From: Ceratopteris richardii
Lineage: Eukaryota; Streptophyta; Polypodiopsida; Polypodiales; Pteridaceae
Direction: 5' to 3'
Assembly (NCBI GenBank): GCA_020310875.1
Contig: CM035444.1
Span: 15,119,585 to 15,183,584, forward strand
Length of the DNA: 64,000 bases
Below, piece after piece: positions 38,501-50,125 of this stretch. Each line of letters starts with the position of its first letter. Position 1 is the first letter of the stretch. The notes under the pieces were generated by a model. It had not been told where the DNA came from and ran no database searches. It was given only the letters and a program-made list of their open reading frames with translations. A program made the translations under genes and the position numbers.

Positions 38501-41500
38501 ACATCATTGCAGCTAAGATTGGGCTTCCGGTTTTACTGTACATGGGGATTGTATGAAAGGTGCATTTCCTTGGCTCTTATGTACAGTGGAATGTAGCTTG
38601 GTTCTATGATAGGGCTTGCATTAATACACAAGTTCAGTTGGCCATCTGTGTTCTGATTGGTTGGTTTTTGGGGGCTCTCTGGGACCTCGCTTGGCAATGT
38701 ATTGCCTCAAAGTCTTCCTCGTGAAGATCCAAAGATATCTGCTTCTATCAAAGGCTTCAGTGCGGGTTCTGGGTGTGTGCCATTTCTGTCATAACTGGGG
38801 TACATTTAACTTACTTGGATGCAGACTTATTATTGCCAGGTTTTTCAACTTATGATGTCTGGGCTTTTCAGTGTACTGCCCTGGTTTATGATGACCATAG
38901 CTATGCGTCTTTTGGAATCTCTCAGGTAATGGATCTCCATTGGGGACAATTTCGTGGATTGAGGATACTCAACGAAAGACACTCTTGTTGTAAGCTGTGA
39001 TAGATGGACCCCAGACAACGCTGGATTTGCAACAAGATGGCAGACCCAAGAATTGGCTATATGATCATATTCAAGATATTATGTGGAACGGATTGGGTGC
39101 ATTGGCAGAGAGATTGTGACCATCTATAGTGCATGAAGGAAAAGCCCTGAATGGTACAACAAACTCATACTTTTTATCAATACAGTTTGCAACCAACATG
39201 ATAGAGGACCAAGGTGAAGCTCTATCACAAGTCAACAACCAGCAGCTCTATCCAAAGGAAATTTTCTTTGTCAAAGATATTACCATGGTGAACTGCATCA
39301 TGTGCTCAGAGGGACAAGAGTCCTTCTCAGGCTGGTGCCATATGCTACAACAGAAGAAAGAGAGGAAGAAATCAAACCTGTTCTACAGTTTCTCAATTAC
39401 AGCAGTCATGAATTATTACAATCGACAACTTCTGATAGGTATTTATCAATGAAGAGAAATGTCTGAAGAGGGAAGTTTTGTGAACAGCCTTCATTTCTAA
39501 GGAAGCAAAAATAATTGAATGAGCTATGATACCTGGTGTCTTGCTCATTCAGCTTGCCTTTAGGCATCATGGATGGCTGAGGAAGGCTAATAGGTAACTG
39601 AAACACCCTCCTGCTCCGAATGGCCCTTCCCAAGTATTCATATGTAGAGTTGTCCCTGCCTAATGCCAACACCATTTCTGAGTCCTGCAGCTACTTCTCA
39701 AACACCATGACCCATCAGCAGCCGAAAGAATATACCGAGCACATTCACTGACATATGGGCAAGGCTCAACAAAAAATGCAGCAACAGATCTGCTGGCAAC
39801 ATTACTACAGAAACTGGTCTTGAGTGCTCGATGATTTGTGTACTCTCCTTGCTCTGAAATATTTCTATGATTGATGCGATTATGAAACTGATGTTCTCTG
39901 TGGTCTTCTCTAAGTGGTCAACGATACCGGGATGATCACTAAATGGGGGCACTCTGTCAAATCTGGGTGAACCAGGAGAAGAAACACCTTGAGAAGTGTG
40001 CTGAAGTGGCATTGCAACTTTTGGCCAGACCGGGCTCTCAGTTGCAATTATTAAATCACTCATACTACTGATTTTCTACTTTATTGATTGTAGCTAAAGA
40101 TTCAGGGATGTATTAGCCACATCACATAGTAAGTATGAAAAAACAAAGTTTTTGAAATGGCACCATCTCCACCATCTGCTGAGCTTCTAAGGGTCTAGAA
40201 AAAAATGATGGATCATACCTATACGTGAATATAATCAGAATATAGGTCAAGCTGGTGGATCCAAATGGCCAAGCATAGCCAGGGTTATTTGTGCTGCTCA
40301 AATCCTTTATGCTTCTGGCAGGTTCTTTTAACATGATACTAGATCCAAGGAAATTCCGTCGGGTCTTTTTCAAACTTAAAGTTGAAGGATGCTGTGGTCT
40401 GGGGACCTTGTTTAGAGATTCTTGTACTAAAGGATAGTGCTCACGCTGGAATCACATGTGCAACAATTGATGGCTGTGGTGTCTGAACAACCCATGCTTC
40501 AACATAAGGCAGCTACTGACCATGTCCTGAGACTCCCATGTGAAACTTGGGCACTGAATCATTGTAGCTCAGTGCAACTCCTCTAGATAATAGTACTAAA
40601 TCAAGCAACATGGCACAGGCTGGAGTGCAAGGGCACTATATTGGTGGACCAGCCAAATCCTTATTTTGGAGCTTTACTTGTTCTCATTTTTTTGTGCCTT
40701 TTTGAGGTTGCTGCATATCATTTGCAGGCCAAGCATGTGCATAAAGGGAATGGATAGAGGTGGCTCCTGGGCTTCAGAGCCTACTGATAGTCTTCAGTCA
40801 GTATCTTGTAGGTTAATGGTTTCAGAAGCACCAGGTTTGTTGACTGCTAGCAGGGATGCTGCATGACATTTTCATGAGTTTATATATGAATATTCAGCAA
40901 ATATTGGTTGGCACAGGGTTTTTGGGTTTTTGTGTGACTGCCCGAAGTGGGGATTATGTCTGCTTCCTTTTCCCTCGCTCGAAGAAGATGATATGCATTA
41001 TATATGGATGCTTTGCTGTGTACAGATGGTTTTTCCTCAAATTCTCAGAGTGGGTCCTCACACTGGTATGATCGTGTCTACTCATCTGGTCAGGGATGAC
41101 AGTGAGGATCCAATTGTGAATTTCGTTTGTGATTGTCCTTCTGGGGGACTATGTCTCAGGTCCTATCTACACACAACAAGATACTAAAAGTGCTTTCTAC
41201 ATGTTGGTGATGGTGCACACTCACCAATCAGGAAGCTTGATGGATGCCAAAGCTAGTGGTGTCTGTCAATCTCTTTCTTACTCGCGGTGTGCCGTTAGAT
41301 ATTGGACTTGAGCTAATTCAGTGTGTGACTGCCCTATTTTTGGGGGTTGTGTCCACTTTCCCAGCCATCCTGTGGGAAGCTTGGTACATCTTTGATGCTA
41401 GGACTGCTATCCTAAGTGTTGTGTATGCTGTGTCCTTTCTTGCTCTGTCATGATTGCAATGGTTGGATGCACATGGAGTTTTTGGACTTGTAGTTTTCAG

Positions 41501-41715
41501 GTCCTCTAAAGACTTGCTCAGAAGGATTGCTGCATATTTGGCACCAGCGGTTCTTGGGCTGACTGCCCCTTAGGGGGATTGTGTCACTCAACATTGAAGA
41601 CCTGAAGACTTGAAGGGCTGCAGATGTCAAGATTTGAAGACTCAAAACAGTTCAACTATGTATGATCCTCTTCCCTTAGCTTTGTCGAGGACGACAAAGT
41701 CTAGGAGGAGGAGGG
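35518..41715 (+). other. Interior of element F, non-coding
   Basis: Only short frames (longest about 141 residues at 36826-37251, no recognised motif). It includes a 3.5-copy tandem repeat (37248-37337), a duplicated block (about 37750-37905 and 38955-39095, sharing gatggaccccagacaa) and four spaced repeats of a gactgccc...ggggattatgtc type (40931, 41127, 41321, 41557). The final part is the purine tract. Confidence 0.75.
37248..37337 (+). repeat. Short tandem repeat in element F
   Basis: gtgagaaatgtgccactaca occurs three times, with ctcctacaa linkers between copies. Confidence 0.9.
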
Positions 41716-42410
41716 TGTTGAGTATTGGGTATGCACACATCTTATTTGTGCATAGGAACCCTCTTTTTGTATCTACTTAGAGTTTCACATGAAAACTCCT
41801 TCTTAGACACTTTTTAATATTTCTCCTAAAGTAAGGCTTTTGGAAGCATGTAAAAATACCCATACTTTTTGTAGAAGTGTAGAAAAATCCCCACGCACGT
41901 ATTCTTGGAGATATGATTGTTAGAAAGAATATTTCCCAAGATCTTTTTGAGATATGTTAGTTAGGCATGTGCTCCTTTTTGACTAGTCAAAAGGAGCACA
42001 TGGGGGAATGTGTCTAGCCTATAAATAGAGGCTTATTTCTTGTAAAGGGGAGCTTTTGGTCGTGCTCTCATGTAAAATCCTTTCAATGGAAGAACTCTCC
42101 TTTCTCTTAAGGCTTTGTACATATATGTATTTAGTCTTGGAGTGTGTGAGAGTGAGGTGTGTGTGCATGCTAGCAATTCCTATGTGTGTAAGTAGAGTGT
42201 TGCTTTTATCTTGTATTTTACATATGTGACTAGGATCCTTGACTCCCATTGCTCCATATTTTCAAGCATGTGGCATAGCTGCGGGCTAATGGCCAATGGC
42301 TTGAACATGATGGAGGATGGGGTGGATGAAAGGAGAGTCTTTCTTGGGCCTTCCTGCTTGCTTCCATGCAAGGTGGTGTGGGTCTTGGCTCCCAAGGGCA
42401 TACTACAACA
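41716..42410 (+). repeat. 3' LTR of element F
   Basis: 695 bp, equal in length to the 5' copy and about 99 % identical by eye; ends ACTACAACA, followed by agcgc. Confidence 0.93.
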
Positions 42411-42470
42411 AGCGCATTACTTCCTTTGGCGTAGTAGGTACATGTGCTTCTAACACAACGACAACTTTAT

Positions 42471-43076
42471 CTAGATCAACTTGAATACCCTGTGCAGATA
42501 CAATATGGCCAAGGAGCTACCACAAGAAACCGCAAAAACAGATTTGTTGGGGTTTAGGCAGAGTCGATATTCTCGGCATTTCTCAAAGCAACACCGTAAA
42601 TGATACATGTGTGCTACCATCTTACCAAATAAAGAGAAATCATCAAGATATACTTGCATAAAAGAAGTAAGATAAGGGGAGAATATTTTGTGCATACATC
42701 TTTGAAAAGTGTTATGAGCATTTCTTAATCCAAACCACATAACTGTGCAAGCAAAAACACCCCAATTGGTGATAAAAACGATTTTTGGTATATCTTGCTC
42801 AGCCATTCTGACCTGATTATACCCACTGTATCCATCTAAGAATGAGTACATTTCATGTCCTGCTACTCTATCAAGCATTGTGTCAAGAAATGGAAGAGGA
42901 AACGGATCAGGCACTGTAGCTGCATTGAGTTTTCGGTAATCCACACATATTCGTAGTTGCCTGTTTTTCTTATGAACAATAACAATTGGAGATATCCATT
43001 CGGCATGTACCATCCAACATGTGGACTCGTTCTGGTACATAAGGTCTAGCATGTAATTCACAAGGTTGAATAACAT
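42471..43076 (-). CDS. Reverse transcriptase region of element E
   Basis: AEWISPIVIVHKKNRQLRICVDYRKLNAAT, YSFLDGYSGYNQVRMAEQDI and a catalytic VYLDDFSLF box, then CREYRLCLNPNKSVF. It is close to the RT of element B in sequence style (FLDGFSGYNQVAI), supporting a Tat-side placement for E. The left edge is interrupted by element F. Fossil coding region with breaks. Confidence 0.9.
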   Translation of the reverse strand: MLFNLVNYMLDLMYQNESTCWMVHAEWISPIVIVHKKNRQLRICVDYRKLNAATVPDPFPLPFLDTMLDRVAGHEMYSFLDGYSGYNQVRMAEQDIPKIVFITNWGVFACTVMWFGLRNAHNTFQRCMHKIFSPYLTSFMQVYLDDFSLFGKMVAHMYHLRCCFEKCREYRLCLNPNKSVFAVSCGSSLAILYLHRVFKLI

Positions 43077-43787
43077 CTATTTACAGTTATTGTCTTTGAA
43101 AGTGAGTTCCTGTGCTGACCAATCCTGTATAACCTTCGCTTGTTTCAACCAAGGATGGCCGAAGAGAAGATTATAATCAAGACTAGACTCCGGTAGTTCT
43201 AAAACTATGAAAGTCATCTTAAAAGTTGTACCCTGCAAAGTTATCGGTACATTCCTTACAAGTCCTACTGGGTGAACTCTAGACTGGTCGACCATTCTAA
43301 CAAAAAACTGAACAGGTTCAATTTCCGTCCATCCTAACTTCTTACAAAGTGCTGCAGTGGCTATATTTACACCAGACCCTCCATCAATTAGTACTTGATT
43401 AATCTTATGATTTTTGTACCATACCGTAATTAATGGGACCGAATGATCCACCGTAGAGTCAGTTTTCGGTTGTACTGTTGCTGTTGCTGGAATGCAGGCA
43501 GACTCAGGACTAAACTGTTGCTGAAACTGTTGCCAAACTCCTGGTACTAATGCAAGTAACTGGCCAAGAGGGAGAGTAATGGATGCTTTAGATAAAATTT
43601 CCCATGCTTGATCTGCTTGATTTGTACTTTTCACCGATTTTGAAGACGATGCGTCAGTTACTGGGGTTGACTCTTGCTCTTGTGTAGTTTCTTTTGACAG
43701 CGGAACTTGTGTCATCGGAATAGGATCTGGGAACACTAGAGGTTCTGTGGTGGTCCACTGACTAGCTTTGTCATACATTCTTTTCAA
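43077..43787 (-). CDS. Protease region of element E
   Basis: A Ser/Gln-rich linker is followed by an aspartic protease: ITVWYKNHKINQVLIDGGSGVNIATAALCKKLG (D-G-G-S-G loop), and LDYNLLFGHPWLKQAKVI (the LxG-x-x-W motif). It lies directly before RT, the usual place, in contrast to elements B, D and G. Fossil coding region. Confidence 0.88.
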   Translation of the reverse strand: MKRMYDKASQWTTTEPLVFPDPIPMTQVPLSKETTQEQESTPVTDASSSKSVKSTNQADQAWEILSKASITLPLGQLLALVPGVWQQFQQQFSPESACIPATATVQPKTDSTVDHSVPLITVWYKNHKINQVLIDGGSGVNIATAALCKKLGWTEIEPVQFFVRMVDQSRVHPVGLVRNVPITLQGTTFKMTFIVLELPESSLDYNLLFGHPWLKQAKVIQDWSAQELTFKDNNCK

Positions 43788-44946
43788 ATATTTCAGCTGC
43801 TGGTTGTAGTGGCTTACCGGATCTGGTCTGAACTACTGCAGCTTGTGTTTCTATTGGTGTGATATGAACCATATTTGTCATCGGGTTCTGACGTTCTTTC
43901 TTCCTCTGATCGTATTCAGCTGCATCTTTACAGAATCTTCTGATATGACCAAACTCACCGTAAAAATGGTAGCGAGGTGGGGGAAAATTAGTTCCTTCCT
44001 GTGATGGTCCTGCCTGCCAGTGATTTGCATTGAAGTTTGTATTCCTCTGGCCTCGATAATTTTTTCTGTACCCTTGCTGCTGATTGTTTCTCATCTGAGG
44101 AGGTACATAGTGAGCGGCAAGCTACCCCGCTTCCTGTATAATTGCATTTATTGTAGCTGTTCCCTGCACTTTGGCGTTGTATGCACAGTTTTCGGTGGAA
44201 TGTTCGATCGTATTGTAGATAGCGCAAAACATCTGGTTGAGGGCACAAGTGGCACTGGTATGCCCTGAATTCTTGCACGTGGTGCAGTACATCTGCCTAG
44301 CTGGATCTTCTAAAACATTTTTGTTGGCTTTCAACCATTCCAGATCTTCGGTAAAACCTCCAACCTTATTCTCGAGCTGCACGGCCATTGCAATAACCGC
44401 ATCTAGTGTCATGGCTCCTACACAACGGATGATCATAATCTGTCGGAGTTGCGGAGTTAAGCCATTAATAAACCACTGAGTGATGACATCATCCGGCAAA
44501 TTAGCATGTGCTGGCAGTAGTTGTCTCAAGTGAGTTCTGCATAGGGTGGCATATTCCTGCACTGTTTGATTCAGCTTTTGTCTATTGTTCTGCAGGTAAT
44601 AAAAAATTTTGGCGGGATTCTTCTTTAGCCGAAATCTCTGCAGAAACGCATCTCTTACCGCTTCATAGGTGCCGAAATGATTGATATCATATTCTGTAAG
44701 CCATCTGGCGGCTTCATTAACTAGGGTCGACTGGAATACTATGGCCTTGTATGCCGGATCAGGAGGATGATTAAGTACTGCATAATTAATTTCAAAGGTT
44801 CGTACATGAGCATCAGGATCATCACCTAGAAATCCACCAAATTTTGTGTAGGTAACTCCTGTCAGAACCGGACGAGGTGGAAGTAGATGTTGTTGTTGCT
44901 GCTGTTGTTGTTGTTGGTGTTGTTGTTGTTGCTGTTGCCCACTCAT
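43771..44946 (-). CDS. Gag region of element E
   Basis: It starts with a poly-Gln run near 44930-44880, then FGGFLGDDPDAHVRTFEINY, AYKAIVFQSTLVNEAARWLT, TYEAVRDAFLQRFRLKKNPA and VQEYATLCRTHLRQLLPA (gag). A CCHC-like knuckle (YCTTCKNSGHTSATC) follows near 44290, and a basic tail contains QQQGYRKNYRGQRN. Gag forms the particle and binds element RNA. Broken fossil coding region. Confidence 0.85.
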
Positions 44947-45176
44947 GGTTGCTGTTGTATTGTTATTATCTCCTGAATTCTGAGGTTGAATTTCTTGACT
45001 ATCGGAATCTGTATCGTCAGCCTGTGCACTCTTCGGCTTGATAATATCGTTTAGTCTCTTCCGGATTTCAGCTTCAAATAAGCTACCTTCCTCCTTGATA
45101 TCAAATGTAGGGAAGCTTACTCTGAATAGTGGTGACCGGAATGAAGATTCACCAGGAAATGGTAAACACCGGGAGA

Positions 45177-45533
45177 CTATGAATTCTCTGTAACGGGGAC
45201 CAAAATATCACCGAAATTTGTCGTATTTTCACCAAAACAAGGTAATGTTTCACTTTCACTGATTTCGTTGGCCAACACGTTTCTATCCTCAGACAAATTT
45301 GAATCTTGACCAGATGGTGTTAAGTTAACTGCATACTGCGTTCTGGTAGACTCTGGAGTGACTATATCTTTGACAGACTGTGTCGAAATTGCACCGAAAT
45401 CTGCTGAAATTGCAGTATGTTCCACCGGAATGCTACCGGAATTACTACTAACGTTCTTCACTTCCTTGACAACTGGGTTAAACTTATCTGCACTTCTACT
45501 CCCTGGAGGAGTCCGTAGCAAATTAGGTATCAC
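45177..45533 (-). CDS. Leader or gag N-terminal frame of element E
   Basis: A 118-residue Ser/Asn/Thr-rich frame without recognised motif. It lies between the primer site and gag and may be the disordered start of gag or a leader frame. Confidence 0.45.
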   Translation of the reverse strand: MIPNLLRTPPGSRSADKFNPVVKEVKNVSSNSGSIPVEHTAISADFGAISTQSVKDIVTPESTRTQYAVNLTPSGQDSNLSEDRNVLANEISESETLPCFGENTTNFGDILVPVTENS

Positions 45534-45740
45534 TCAAGACTGTTGGTTTCTTCTATACTTTGGGTATGACTCACCGGAACGAGTAACCGGCATATATCAC
45601 GTTTGCAATACTTTGCGTACTACTCTTTCTTACTGTCGCTTCACAATCTTTCTTTCCACAATCACTCTGCACACTCTGTTGCTACTTTCCGATAGTTAAG
45701 TTGCAACAATCTGCTGCCACTTTCCCATAGACGGCGCTAG

Positions 45741-46354
45741 TGTTAAACGCAAACTAGCCGTCAGAGACGCGTTCAAACATCTATTCGGGTTCTTGGGAGT
45801 GGAAGGGGTCTGTTAAACAGAGGCCCTATACTTGATTTTCCCAAATCAACTCAACTCTCACAAGACAGTTCGTCCAAACAACTCTGCTAATACCACTTTC
45901 TAACAGAAAACTCTAGTTCTTCCTTGCCAGACTTACTCACATGACAGTTCACTCATAGAGTACCGACTCATACATAGATTAAGACTCTTTCAGTAATCGA
46001 TGCATAAGGTAAACATTACCGTACACAAACTCACAGTAATACACTCAGTGAAACAGTAATTCAACACTTAACTTACTCTGAATATTATCACAACACAATC
46101 TTTACCGAACAAGTACTGATAAACAACAAGACAGGAACGGGATCAGAATACTCAGAATTACTCAAACACACACCACAGTAACGTTACAGATCAATCACCC
46201 AGACAGACAGTCTGGTGATCCCACTGATCAACACTGAGAGTGTCTTTTTCATTGATTTATATAAAAGGTTACAATGTTTACGCAATGACCTTTCGGTTCA
46301 TGCGGAATATGAAAAAGGGCAGACTTTAATTGCCAATCTGGTGGCCGACTAACA
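45741..46354 (-). repeat. 5' LTR of element E
   Basis: About 614 bp. On the minus strand it ends TTTAACA at 45741 and is followed by the primer site. On the top strand, 46251-46265 gives the TATA-like box for minus-strand transcription. Confidence 0.92.
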
Positions 46355-48830
46355 CACTACCCATATTTTTCTTGGAGATCAAGATACTTGATTCTTGACC
46401 CGTATCTTGACACTTGATATGTAGTTAGTTTCTTAGAAGCCAACTTAGTATGAAATTTACAATCCATATACAAACTTTCCTTGTGCATGGAATTGATTTC
46501 TAATTCACTTATGAGCTGCCCTAATTGTATGGTAATCCATCCATCATCACTTCTTTTAGTAAGATGTTTTGGGCCAGGTCTAATCCTAGTGAATGATCTA
46601 GAAGCCAATATCGTCCTAGGACTATACGATTGACTAGAGAAGCATCATTGCACACTAGGAATTTAGCTCTAATGGGGCATCCTACAATGGTTTTAGGTGA
46701 AATTTTTTCTCCCGTGCATGGCATATGTGTATTGCCTATGACTATCAAGGTAGCATTCATGGGGTTGATGGAAACACGTAGCTTGTAAACCAAAGATAAC
46801 CATATTACATTACCTATGACTCCAATATCTATAATAATATTTGAGAAAGCATTAGAATTATATACTAAAGGAGTCCATAAGTGTGTTCATCAATCAATGA
46901 CTCTTTTGGGAGAGTCATCCATCTCACACATACCCATAGGAATCTTGTATAGGTCTTTTGTTGCTTTTTGTTGCATGAAGTTTTTTTCTTTGATCTATTC
47001 AAGGGCTTCTTGTTGAGTTCATATCATATTTGTAAGTCTTCGACCTTTTTGTCCTTAGCATTTTGCAATTGAAGGGACATTTCTTTTAAGTGTCTCTTGG
47101 TAGGGCTTCACGCTGTAGCCACTAGTGTAATCATGGATGATGTTGTCTTCCAAAGAATCGAGTTGTACGATAGCACAAGGTGAAATCCTATGGATTACCT
47201 ATGGTCCATAACCTCTCTTTTGTAGCTTATTTGCATGTTGCTTAATTGTGTATGTCAGGACTATATCTCCTTCTTGTAGTCATTTATCTTTGATGTGAGC
47301 ATCAAATTATGCCTTCTATCTCTTTTTAGCTGCATAAATGCTTGCTACATCTATCAAGCATGTCTCTTCGAGATTTTCCATATTATTTTCTAACTTAGAT
47401 AGTTAACATCCATTCCAATTATATATTTGTGCTACTCATAGAATAGAGAAGAGCAAATGTACTTGTAAAATAGCATGTTGACCATAGACTATATTGAATG
47501 GACTTGCACCTAATAATATCCTATAGGCCACTTGATAAGCCAAAAATCGTGTGATGCAATTGATTATCCAAGTCGGATCTTCCTTTTTTACCAATTTGGC
47601 CAATATTTTTCAAAGGACTTTGTTTGAGCTCTCAACTTGTCTATTTGCTTGTGGGGGAATTGATTTCTTATGCATTATAAGAAACCTGATTAGCAATTTT
47701 TTTAGCCTTTGTCACTCACAATATCTAAGGGAAGTCCAAAGCATGTAAATAGTACTCAGTTCTGAATTTAACTATTGCTTGAGTGCCTTTTTTGGTAATA
47801 TCGTTGACTTCAAACCACTTATTGAGATAGTATGTAGCTATTATGACATATTCGGCATGTGAGCCTTTTTTAGGTTGGTCAATAAATCCGATAAAGTCTA
47901 TACCCCATTGGAAAAAGTTATGCCTCCCATCACGGGGCTTAAAGGCATTTTATCTTGTTAGAAGGGATACTTCACCCTTTGGCATACATCACACCATTTA
48001 CCAAAGCTCTCAACATCCATTCTAGTGTTTGCAACCATAAACATCTGGATAGTTCTTTTAGGAGAAAAATATCCACCTGTTGCACTCGAGTGGGCTTCTT
48101 TGAGTAGATGTAGATACTCTAAATCATGGAAACATATGCAAAGGACATTATCCTTGCTGCATTGATACAATTAATTTCTCATCAATGTGTACTCCTTCAT
48201 AGTCTCTATGAAGGATCTTTGCCTTATATGTGACATATTTGCGAGTAACTTACCTCTCTTGAGGAAGTCTACCATGGGAAGAATCTACTCTAGATTGGAA
48301 ATTACACTATATAATGTAGTATTCTTGATTGATTGCATGAGTTTACACTCATTGCACTCTCGAATATAGCTAGTTACATCATTTTCCATTGTTGGTGAAT
48401 GTACACCATCCCTTTTCAAGTTCTACAAAGTTCAAGAACAAGGGAAATGGTAACCCAATATGCTCATATGAGCCTTCTCAATGAGAATTCTTTTCTTGCT
48501 TTCTCCATACAAAAATATAGTGTGCCTTGATTATCTCTATAATAAAGACAAGCTGCATTGATATGAGCTTGATGTTTTTCTTAGACTTCCTTTGGAGAAG
48601 TTTTTAGTTGAGGAAGACTAGGACCAAAAGTGAGAACAAGCACTAGAGGCTCCACCCACTTTAGCACTACCTCCAAGTTAAATGAATATTCATCAAGAAT
48701 ATCATCATTAACAACACTTTTAACTTCTCCATTGGTAAGTCTTGAAAGATGTTTGAATCGAATATGAGTTTTTCCTTTCTTCAACACTACCTATAAGTCA
48801 TGATCCATAAGTAGCAGGAATGATCTTACT
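46355..48830 (-). mobile_element. Right part of old gypsy element G: RNase H end, integrase, protease-like domain
   Basis: On the minus strand, from the right: KKGKTHIRFKHLSRLTNGEV (end of RNase H, 48787-48581); ECHSSATGGYF-like zinc start and KWCDVCQRVKYPF (48170-47958); integrase core and C-terminal traces (47900-46990); then a protease-like block (46793-46400) containing KLRVSINPMNATL, VIGNTHMPCTGEKI and NRIVLGRYWLLDHSLGLDL. These parallel element B's KLKVNPIEAYLMG, GVETPCMGEVE and LVLGQDWIYDHAVNLNL. Protease again follows integrase. Split by element E at 46355. Heavily decayed, with many breaks. Confidence 0.8.
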
Positions 48831-48834
48831 AATC

Positions 48835-49515
48835 TGCCTAGAGCCTTAGGTATCCAAATTTACCTTGTAGGACAAAATTGATTGGAAATCCCCTTGTTCT
48901 TTTGTTACTTTGGTTTTTGTTTTTTTGTTGCAACTCTTTAAGGTTTAAAAGAGAAGAAGCAATATTTCCTTGCACTACCCATATTTTTCTTGGAGATCAA
49001 GATCCTCAATTCTTGACCTATTTCTTTTGCTCCTATAACACTTGATATCTAGTTAGTTTCTTAGAAGCCAACTTAGTATGATATTTATAATCCATATGCA
49101 AAATTTCCTCGTGCATGGAATCGCTTTCTACTTCACTTATGAGTTGCCCTAATGTTATGGTAATCTATCCATCATCAATTCTTGTAGTAAGATGGTTTGA
49201 GGTTAGGTCTAATCCTAGGGAATGATCCAAAAGCCATTATTGTCCAAGGACCACACTATTGGCTAGAGAAGCATCACTATGCACTAGGAATTCAGCTCTA
49301 ATTGTGGATCCTACAACGGTTTTAGGTAAATTTTCCTCTCCCATGCATGGTTTGCATTGCCTATGACAATCAACATAGCATTCATGGTTTTGATGGCAAC
49401 ACATAGCTTGTAAAACAAAGATAACCATATTACATTACTTACAGCTCCAATATCTATGATAATCTTTAAGGAAGTATCAGAATTATATCCTAAAGTAGCC
49501 CATGAGTTTATTCAT
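48835..49515 (-). mobile_element. Fragment G2: second family G copy, protease-like and downstream region
   Basis: Parallel in sequence to 46355-46900 joined to 29590-29725, but without element E between them: at 48958-48995, agaagcaatatttcc runs straight into cactacccatatttttcttgg. It includes the peptide CKPCMGEENLPKTVVGSTIR. It is an empty-site relative of the locus where E inserted. Broken. Confidence 0.8.
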
Positions 49516-49852
49516 CGTTCGATGACTTAGCTACTTAGAAAGGCAATTTAGGTAAATGGAGCTCAACTAGTAAGCAAAAATATCGTAATGATCCACAATC
49601 AAAGAAGGAAGACAAAGATGAAAAGAAGACAAAAAAGTACAAAAAAATTTTCAAGTACCATAAGGAAAAGATAATGTCATAAAGAGTTGCCCTAAACTAG
49701 CTCCAAAGGAGGTAAGAGAAGAAAGAGGTTGGAATGGTTGTTGCTGAGGCATGTGCACCTAAAATAGTACTAAACTTGTTAAAAATGAATAATGGGCATT
49801 TACTAATATTTCTAGTTATGAACCATCTTCTCATGAGTAGTATATATCTATA

Positions 49853-50125
49853 GTGGAATTGGATGTTTGGTACTTTGACAATGGTGCGACTAAACATATT
49901 ACCTCATGGCATAGTTTCTTTACTTCACTTGAGCGTTCTCCTATAGCAAACAACATCACATGTGCAAGCAACTCCTCTTATCTTTTGATGGGAGTTGGAA
50001 AGATCATTCTCACTATTTTTGATGGTATTTCTTTCACATTTTCAAATGCCTCATATGTGCTAGGAGTCAAGAAAAATCTGTCATTAACACTAGTTAAGAT
50101 TCACTTGGTTGTAATTTTTTTATGA
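49853..50125 (+). CDS. Copia protease region, element K
   Basis: ELDVWYFDNGATKHITSWHSFF corresponds to the copia protease start (W-x-x-D-[ST]-G-A-[ST]-x-H). It is followed by LLMGVGKIIL and FSNASYVLGVKKNLSLTL, matching 'V.YVP.l..NLLSv'. Fossil coding region. Confidence 0.8.
   Translation: MELDVWYFDNGATKHITSWHSFFTSLERSPIANNITCASNSSYLLMGVGKIILTIFDGISFTFSNASYVLGVKKNLSLTLVKIHLVVIFL

Larger units (their letters stand above)
34798..42410 (+). mobile_element. Element F: large retrotransposon derivative (LARD-like), nested in E
   Basis: Two 695-bp LTRs (34798-35492 and 41716-42410) differ at only about eight positions by eye. They begin TGTTGAGTATTGGG and end ACTACAACA. Flanking 5-bp words are agcac (34793-34797) and agcgc (42411-42415), a target duplication with one difference. 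A perfect Asp-type primer site (35500-35517) and a purine tract (aggaggaggaggg, about 41703-41715) are present. The 6.2-kb interior has no recognisable gag, protease, RT or integrase on either strand. It looks structurally whole as a non-autonomous element and is the youngest insertion of the nest. Confidence 0.92.
29726..46354 (-). mobile_element. Element E: Ty3/gypsy with both LTRs, hosting insertion F, fossil
   Basis: LTRs lie at 29726-30343 (3') and 45741-46354 (5'), starting TGTTAGTCGGCC and ending TTTAACA on the minus strand. A CACT duplication is seen at both outer ends (29722-29725 and 46355-46358). Minus-strand order: 5' LTR, primer site (about 45720-45738, TAGCGCCGTCTATGGGAA), gag, CCHC, protease, RT, [F inserted], RNase H, integrase, extra frames, 3' LTR. 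Without F it is about 9.0 kb. LTRs differ by roughly 20-25 positions, 3-4 % by eye. Broken, with several coding breaks besides the insertion. It inserted into family G sequence. Confidence 0.93.
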
